Assembly: GCA_964602415.1 (NCBI GenBank)
Contig: CAZRQL010000028.1
Location: forward strand, 1 to 37,446
Length of the DNA: 37,446 bases
Direction: 5' to 3'
Source of the DNA: CAZRQL01 sp964602415
GTDB taxonomy: Bacteria; Bacteroidota; Bacteroidia; Cytophagales; Flammeovirgaceae
A program made the translations under genes and the position numbers. Shown in pieces: positions 31,852-37,446 of this stretch (position 1 is its first letter; the number at the start of each line of letters is the position of its first letter). Under the pieces are notes generated by a model. That model was not told where the DNA came from and did no database searches. It worked only from the letters and a program-made list of their open reading frames with translations.

Positions 31852-34077
31852 ATGAATACATCCACCTACAAACTTAGTACACAAGAAGAAAACAGACTTA
31901 TATTATTCAAATACAAAAACTTACTAAGCAAAGCCTCTCTTTATTATCGTTTGAGTCATCAAGAAGTTGCTTCCATTAGGGAAGGCTTCAAGTTCGCTTT
32001 GGAAGCGCACAAAAACGACCGCCGCAAGTCGGGCGAGCCTTATATTTTGCATCCCCTCGAAGTAGCCAGCATTTGCGCAGAGGATTTTTACATGGATAAA
32101 ACGGGCATCATAGCCGCTCTACTGCATGATGTGGTGGAAGATACGCAATACGAACTCAAAGACATAGAAGAACGGTTTGGCTCAAAGGTGGCGTTCATAA
32201 TAGACGGCCTGACCAAAATCTCAACGTCTGCTACGCGCAATACCAGCAATTTGCAATTGGAGAGCTTCAAAAAAATGCTCATCAACGTATCTCAAGACCC
32301 CAGAGTCATCTTGATCAAAATAGCCGACAGGTTGCACAATATGCGAACACTGGACTCCATGTCCCGCCATAAGCAGTTCAGAATCAAATCGGAAACAGAG
32401 CTTTTGTATGCGCCAATAGCTTATCGACTCGGCCTTTACAAAGTCAAATCAGAACTTGAAGACCTTTGCTTCAAGTACACAAATCCTGAGATGTTTAGCT
32501 CTATTCAGCAAAAAATAGAAGCATCCGAAAAAGAAAGGGAGGCATTTATTGAGAAGTTTGTTGCCCCCATTCGCAAAGCCCTTGACAAAGACAAAATCAA
32601 ATACGAAGTAAAAGGCAGGGTAAAATCTGTGTGGTCTATTTATCAAAAAATGCAAAAGCAAGGCGTTGATTTTGAAGAGATATTTGACGTGTTTGCGGTG
32701 CGTTTTATTATTGACGGGGTAGCGCGGGAAGAAGAAAAAGCCATCTGCTGGAAAGCCTACAGCATAGTTACAGATTTTTATACCCCCAATACCGACAGGC
32801 TTAGGGACTGGATAGGCCAGCCTCGCAACAACGGCTACGAATCACTCCACATAACCGTAATGAGCACCAACGGCAAATGGGTAGAAGTACAAATCCGAAC
32901 CCGACGAATGGATGAAATAGCCGAAAAGGGCTTCGCGGCACACTTCAACTACAAAAAAGGAAACAAAAAAACAGATAAAAAGAATGGGGAAAGCGGACTG
33001 GATGCTTGGTTCAATTCCCTGAGAGAAACCTTGGAAAACAAAAACTTAGGGACTTTTGACTTCATCGAAGACTTTACCAAAGACCAACTCAACCAAAACG
33101 AAATCCTTGTCTATACCCACACGGGCGAAATCAGACAGCTCCCCGAAAATGCCAGTGTTCTTGATTTTGCCTTCGACATACACTCCGAACTCGGTGCGCA
33201 TTGTATAGGAGCGAAGGTAAACAACAAAACAGTACCCATCCACTATAAGCTCCAAAACGGCGATCAAATCGAAATTCTTACCTCAAAAAAAACAAATTGT
33301 AGCTCAAAATGGATGGATTATGTGGTTACCAGTAAAGCCAAAAACCACATTAGAAAAATCTACCGCAAAGAAGCCAATTTGGGAGCAGACTTTGGCAAAG
33401 AAGTCATCTACAGAAAACTTCAGCAACTCAAAATAGAACCCTCCTCATCGGTCTTGCTTAAACTGGTCAAGCACTTTGGAGTCGAAAACGAAATGGAACT
33501 TTTTTACAAAGTCGGCATCGGAGAAATAGAACACAACGAGATAAAAGGATTTCAAAAAGAAAGCGAACAACCAGCCGATGAAGCTACAGTTGTTAAAGAA
33601 GTCAAATCTTTTTACAAAAAACAATTTAACAGCGATGTCATTTACATCGGCAACAATTTGTCAGGTATTGACTACAAGTTGATGGAGTGTTGCAACCCTA
33701 TAGCCGGAGAAGATATTGTGGGTTTTATATCGGTAGATAAAGGGCTTCGAGTACACAAAACCTCTTGCCCCAATGCCATAGCCCAATCCCTCAAGTACCC
33801 CTATCGCCTTGTAGATGTAGAATGGGTAAAAGAGAGCAGTGCAGAGTTTACGGTTAAATTGAGAATTGACGGTACCGACAGAATCGGACTGGTGCAAGAT
33901 GTAACCAAACTCATTTCGCAAAGGCTAAAACTAAACATCCACGCCATCAACATCAGCACAGAAACTGGGATTTTCAGAGGTGAAATTACGTTGGCTCTTC
34001 ATGATATATCCGAATTGAACCACATGGTAGCCAAACTCAAAAATACTCCGGGTATTATCAATATAACGAGAATTTAA
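31852..34077 (+). CDS. Bifunctional (p)ppGpp synthetase/hydrolase (Rel/SpoT)
   Basis: Protein of 741 residues. The N-terminal HD hydrolase domain keeps HPLEVA (His67), the HDVVEDT motif (His92-Asp93, Glu96-Asp97) and DRLHNMRTL, so hydrolysis should be active. The synthetase domain has KSVWSIYQKMQKQG, IFDVFAVRFI and GYESLHITV. Its RxKD/EXDD position reads RLRD (316-319), a basic type associated with bifunctional Rel/SpoT rather than RelA. A TGS domain follows (about 416-478, ILVYTHTGEIRQLPENASVLDF). The zinc-finger-like CC (613-614) with His635 and Cys639 comes next, then a C-terminal ACT domain. The enzyme makes and degrades the stringent-response alarmone. It is a single gene ending in a bidirectional terminator. 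The symbol could be rel or spoT, so I leave it open. Confidence 0.95.
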   Translation: MNTSTYKLSTQEENRLILFKYKNLLSKASLYYRLSHQEVASIREGFKFALEAHKNDRRKSGEPYILHPLEVASICAEDFYMDKTGIIAALLHDVVEDTQYELKDIEERFGSKVAFIIDGLTKISTSATRNTSNLQLESFKKMLINVSQDPRVILIKIADRLHNMRTLDSMSRHKQFRIKSETELLYAPIAYRLGLYKVKSELEDLCFKYTNPEMFSSIQQKIEASEKEREAFIEKFVAPIRKALDKDKIKYEVKGRVKSVWSIYQKMQKQGVDFEEIFDVFAVRFIIDGVAREEEKAICWKAYSIVTDFYTPNTDRLRDWIGQPRNNGYESLHITVMSTNGKWVEVQIRTRRMDEIAEKGFAAHFNYKKGNKKTDKKNGESGLDAWFNSLRETLENKNLGTFDFIEDFTKDQLNQNEILVYTHTGEIRQLPENASVLDFAFDIHSELGAHCIGAKVNNKTVPIHYKLQNGDQIEILTSKKTNCSSKWMDYVVTSKAKNHIRKIYRKEANLGADFGKEVIYRKLQQLKIEPSSSVLLKLVKHFGVENEMELFYKVGIGEIEHNEIKGFQKESEQPADEATVVKEVKSFYKKQFNSDVIYIGNNLSGIDYKLMECCNPIAGEDIVGFISVDKGLRVHKTSCPNAIAQSLKYPYRLVDVEWVKESSAEFTVKLRIDGTDRIGLVQDVTKLISQRLKLNIHAINISTETGIFRGEITLALHDISELNHMVAKLKNTPGIINITRI

Positions 34078-34097
34078 TTTTCCGATTTTAAACAATC

Positions 34098-34122
34098 AAG
34101 CCGCCTAAATTAGGCGGCTTTT
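34098..34122. terminator. Bidirectional terminator between rel/spoT and the giant secreted protein
   Basis: AAGCCGCCTAA (34098-34108) and TTAGGCGGCTT (34110-34120) form a palindrome with T run on one strand and A/T tract on the other. It lies between converging stops at 34077 and 34127. Confidence 0.85.
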
Positions 34123-34126
34123 GTCA

Positions 34127-37100
34127 TCAAAATAGTACAAATCGTTTTGCAGCCGTTCCTTTTTCGGTCTTCACGATAACGGTGTAAACCCCACCGGGAC
34201 GATCCGAAATATCAAGTGCCAGTTGAGAAACATTGGACAAATGGCGGTAGAAAACAATATTCCCAACCAAATCATGCACTTCCACTGAAATTTCTGCAAA
34301 TGAACCACCCAGTTCGATGAAAAACTTACCGTTGTTGGGGTTGGGGTACAAAAGCATAGACTGCGACAACTGATTTTGCTCCAAACCAGTCGGGAAATAG
34401 TCAATCTCTTTCGAAACATTTGAGCAACCCGTCTGAGTGGTATCGGTAAAGCGTACCGAATAGACCCCCGGCTCTCGAACCCAAATTGTTGGCTCGGTCT
34501 GCGATGGAATCTCATTCCCGTTCAATAGCCACTGGAAGCGCCCCGAAGTTGTGGTATTGGCTCTAAGTGTATCAATACCTATGGTATCAATGGTTATTTG
34601 TGGCAGAGGCACATAACTCACCGTAATCTCATTGGAGAAAGTAACACAGCCATCGCGGTCAGTAGCCTGAACAGAGTACACGCCCGGCAAGTATGCAGTA
34701 AAGGTTGGGCGGTTGGCCAAGCCCAAAACCGAATTGTCTCTGCGCCAGCGATAACTTACCCCCACTCCATTTGACTCAGCCCTGAAGTTCACCAAAATAG
34801 GATCTCCTTCACAAAATTCAACTTTGTTCGATGCAGAAATAGCTGCCTCAAATGTGCCGCAATTGACCAAAAGCCTAATCCTCTGACCCCTGATAACCAG
34901 TCCGGGAACTTTGCTATTGGTAGCAAAATATTCATAAAGTCCGGCGTTGGGCACTCTGACAAAACTAAAAGCCAATTGGTTAAGGGTATCTATCGGAAGT
35001 TCGGTGTCGTCTTTAAACCATTGGTAACGATTGATAGAGCCTGCCACCGTTGCAGAAATGGTCAATCTGCTGCCCGCTGTTACGAGCGTGTCATAATCGG
35101 GTTCGATGCGTTTTTGAGGAATATACAAAACTTGTTGTTTGTCAAAATCAAAGACTTCCAAATCATCAAATTCCAGCCTGTTGTTGCGGACGTTGAGCAA
35201 CAAATCGGTATTGGCTTGGGCATCGGCAGGTAAATTTCTCAACTCATTGTCTGCGATAATCAGCTCATTTAGAGAAGCAAAGTCGGCCAAAGAACCAACA
35301 AACTCAGCGATTTGGTTGTTGGAAAGATTGAGTTGATAGAGGGATTGGAAGCCCTGCACTTTGGGACTGAATTGAGTCAATTTGTTGCTTGCTGCATTGA
35401 GTACAAGTAATTTGTTCAAATTTGCCAAAGAATCAGGCAACTCAGCAATTTGGTTGTTTTGCAAGAACAAAAACTCCAGCGACTGCATTCTTCCCATTTG
35501 TTCGGGCACGAAATTGAGTTCGTTTTGGGACAGCCACAGCGTTCTGAGTTTATCCAATCCCGCCAAAGATACCGGTATAGAGCCTGTGAACCTATTGCTT
35601 TCCAAATCAAGGTATTCCAGCTGTTTCAAACCTCCAATCTGCTCGGGAATATTTCCTTCGATAGCATTGCCAAACAAAGACAAGCGGCGCAACTTGTCCA
35701 GTCCTCCCAAAGAGTCAGCCGTCGAAACATCAAAACTGCCTTTCAAGCCAAACCCACTCAAATCCAACCCAACAGCTCGCCTGCGTTCGATGGTTACACC
35801 AGGCCATGTCTTGGCAGGCTGTGTCAAATCCCATGTGCTTGACCAATTCGCACCACCAAAGTGATTGTGGATGGCAACAAGTTTCAAAGAATCCGTAGCA
35901 TCAAGGCGGTCTATGATTCGCAAGCGGATGGTATTGCGGCGCATCGTATCCTCTTGGGCAACCCGACTGCTCACCAAAGCGTAGTAAATCCCCGCATCCT
36001 CCAGTTTGAGGTCATCAATAATAAGCGTATCGGATTGCGCATCGTCAATTATTTGTCCATTTTTATACCATTGGAAAGTTTCATTTGGGGTAGAGCGACT
36101 CGTAATCATTACCGCCTTCTCTGCCACAAGCAGTTGTATCACAGTGTCTGTATCAAGATTGCCCTGACCCGAATAATAAAGGGTGCTAAAGGTATCCGCC
36201 TGAACAAGAGGCTCTAAGAAATTAAACCTCAAATTATTGTTTCCTATCCAAAGCGTATCCAATCTACCCAAACCAACCAAAGAAGTCGTATCTACAGAAG
36301 TCAATCCTAAGCTGCTCAAATTCAAAACTTTTAGCTTGCCTTTGGTGATTCTTCCCACACCGGGCCAATCATAAGCCGGCTTAGTGGGATCCCAGCCGTT
36401 TATCGCACCCGATGGCAAAGCCCTATCTCTGATGGCAATCAAGCGCAAAGAGTCAGCAAGACTGAGAACAGGTGGTACAATTCTGACAAACAGCGTATCA
36501 AAGGATGAAAGCGGAGCAGGTATGCCGTCATCAGCCACCCTGACCACCACGGTATCTATTCCCCTGAACCTAAAGGAAGTGCTGATAAACTCCAAAGAGT
36601 CCCTGCCCAAAATGCGTGCCTGACCGTAGCGGGGTAAACGTACAATAGCATCCAAGCGAATATTATCTTGCGGAGAATCAAGAGAATCGGAGTTATTGGC
36701 ATTGAGATTGACAAAAACTCGGTTGCCAAACTCTACTGTAACCGTGTCGTTGAAGGTAACCGGAGCGCAGTTGTCACGGAGCAGCAACTCAAACCCTATG
36801 CTGTCGCTGTTGCAAGTGAAATTGGCATCAACGGCTTGTAAGCTATCGTACACGTCCTCAGACAAGCCACTGATAGTCAAAGTATCATCTTCAATCAATA
36901 GGTTCGAGAAAGACAACCATCCCTGCGTGCGACCGTGCAATCTGGCGTTGATTGAGCCTGAATAGTCAGGGAATGAAACAGGAAACTTCAGTTCGCCATC
37001 ACTTCCTCCACATTTAGACACATGTACCACGCTTGGCAATGATATGGTGAGTTGGAAAGTATCCACTACCGTAACCAAAAGCGTATCCCTGCTTATGTTT

Positions 37101-37446
37101 CCTGATGGGTCTTGAGCGGTGAAAATAACCTTATTTAAGCCAACGTCAGAACAGCTAAATGCAGTCTGACTGAGCGAAATACTCTCGACCGAACAATTGT
37201 CAGATGTCCCGTTATTCAAAGCAACCGCACTCAAAACCGCTGTACTCTGTGCATTCAGGTATAAGACTGTATCTTTCGCAATAATAACAGGGTTCTCGGT
37301 GTCTTGTACGTTGACTGTAAAGCTCACCGTAGCCGTATTGCCCGAACCGTCGGTGATTGTCCAAAGAACGGTGGTTGTGCCCAAGTTGAACACTTGCCCG
37401 TTGAGAGTGGTCAAGCCTGTGGCACTGGTCGCACCGCTTAACACCG
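34127..37446 (-). CDS. Giant secreted protein of HYR, LRR and Ig-like modules with type IX sorting domain (C-terminal part)
   Basis: Partial: the frame runs off the right edge, so about 1106 C-terminal residues are visible and the start is not. Numbering from the GTG at 37444, HYR-type repeats come first (GTTTVLWTITDGSGNTATVSF, then SDNCSVESISLSQ). A module beginning DSLRLIAIRDRALPSG with a short LRR stretch follows, then an Ig-like domain (ETFQWYKNGQIID). A second copy of the module begins DSLKLVAIHNHFGGANW and carries eight or so LRRs (LEYLDLESNRFTGSIPVSL, LEFLFLQNNQIAELPDSL). Two more Ig-like domains follow. The C-terminus is a type A sorting domain (LLYPNPNNGKFFIEL to GTAAKRFVLF). It is probably a surface adhesin or matrix protein exported by the type IX system. 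Confidence 0.85.
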   Translation of the reverse strand, partial: VLSGATSATGLTTLNGQVFNLGTTTVLWTITDGSGNTATVSFTVNVQDTENPVIIAKDTVLYLNAQSTAVLSAVALNNGTSDNCSVESISLSQTAFSCSDVGLNKVIFTAQDPSGNISRDTLLVTVVDTFQLTISLPSVVHVSKCGGSDGELKFPVSFPDYSGSINARLHGRTQGWLSFSNLLIEDDTLTISGLSEDVYDSLQAVDANFTCNSDSIGFELLLRDNCAPVTFNDTVTVEFGNRVFVNLNANNSDSLDSPQDNIRLDAIVRLPRYGQARILGRDSLEFISTSFRFRGIDTVVVRVADDGIPAPLSSFDTLFVRIVPPVLSLADSLRLIAIRDRALPSGAINGWDPTKPAYDWPGVGRITKGKLKVLNLSSLGLTSVDTTSLVGLGRLDTLWIGNNNLRFNFLEPLVQADTFSTLYYSGQGNLDTDTVIQLLVAEKAVMITSRSTPNETFQWYKNGQIIDDAQSDTLIIDDLKLEDAGIYYALVSSRVAQEDTMRRNTIRLRIIDRLDATDSLKLVAIHNHFGGANWSSTWDLTQPAKTWPGVTIERRRAVGLDLSGFGLKGSFDVSTADSLGGLDKLRRLSLFGNAIEGNIPEQIGGLKQLEYLDLESNRFTGSIPVSLAGLDKLRTLWLSQNELNFVPEQMGRMQSLEFLFLQNNQIAELPDSLANLNKLLVLNAASNKLTQFSPKVQGFQSLYQLNLSNNQIAEFVGSLADFASLNELIIADNELRNLPADAQANTDLLLNVRNNRLEFDDLEVFDFDKQQVLYIPQKRIEPDYDTLVTAGSRLTISATVAGSINRYQWFKDDTELPIDTLNQLAFSFVRVPNAGLYEYFATNSKVPGLVIRGQRIRLLVNCGTFEAAISASNKVEFCEGDPILVNFRAESNGVGVSYRWRRDNSVLGLANRPTFTAYLPGVYSVQATDRDGCVTFSNEITVSYVPLPQITIDTIGIDTLRANTTTSGRFQWLLNGNEIPSQTEPTIWVREPGVYSVRFTDTTQTGCSNVSKEIDYFPTGLEQNQLSQSMLLYPNPNNGKFFIELGGSFAEISVEVHDLVGNIVFYRHLSNVSQLALDISDRPGGVYTVIVKTEKGTAAKRFVLF

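Noticed and set aside
1..37446. tRNA, rRNA, CRISPR arrays, insertion sequences
   Set aside because: No cloverleaf, rRNA-like tract, regularly spaced repeat or transposase was seen on reading both strands.

Overview
The window is a stretch of a Bacteroidota (Bacteroidetes) chromosome, possibly from the Cytophagales/Sphingobacteriia side. The evidence is two secreted proteins with C-terminal type IX secretion (type A) sorting domains, PorT-like outer-membrane barrels, many lipoproteins, and several upstream TAnnTTTG elements, the Bacteroidota -7 promoter motif. Shine-Dalgarno sequences are weak or absent. I see no rRNA, tRNA, CRISPR array, transposase or integrase.

Layout. 1-2139 is the 3' part of a RecQ-UvrD fusion helicase, interrupted by an in-frame TAG at 28-30 and visibly more A+T-rich than what follows. 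2429-10778 holds two large envelope genes: a bacterial alpha-2-macroglobulin lipoprotein with an intact CLEQ thioester, and an AsmA-like protein. 10867-14162 reads as a metal (probably copper) handling cassette: a small three-Cys membrane protein, an MbnP-family lipoprotein, an MbnH/MauG-like diheme enzyme, and an outer-membrane-type protein whose mature N-terminus carries CDFCGC. 14225-15414 is a two-gene unit with its own promoter: a GRDP-like protein overlapping a protein with an acidic, Gly/Cys-rich tail.

15441-20177 is mainly housekeeping: greA (minus), gcvH and an alpha/beta hydrolase (plus), a large beta-propeller envelope protein (minus) and a DUF2892 protein (minus). 20398-21750 (minus) is a secreted PNGase F-like glycosidase with a type IX sorting tail. 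22047-28012 is the most unusual locus: a 1202-residue protein with three tandem TIR domains, a transmembrane helix, a long coiled coil and a WD40-like C-terminus. It is followed, with overlap or near-zero spacing, by a PorT-like outer-membrane barrel and a lipoprotein. The architecture suggests a signalling or defence device spanning the envelope, with TIR effectors in the cytosol and sensing parts in the periplasm and outer membrane.

28014-31659 (minus) holds an Ig-like lipoprotein, hemL and a small exported DUF4412-like protein. 31852-34077 encodes a bifunctional Rel/SpoT (p)ppGpp enzyme. 34127-37446 (minus) is the C-terminal part of a giant secreted protein of HYR, LRR and Ig-like modules whose 5' end lies beyond the right edge.

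The two systems most worth following up are the triple-TIR envelope operon and the MbnP/MbnH cassette, which has a terminator hairpin between enzyme and substrate.
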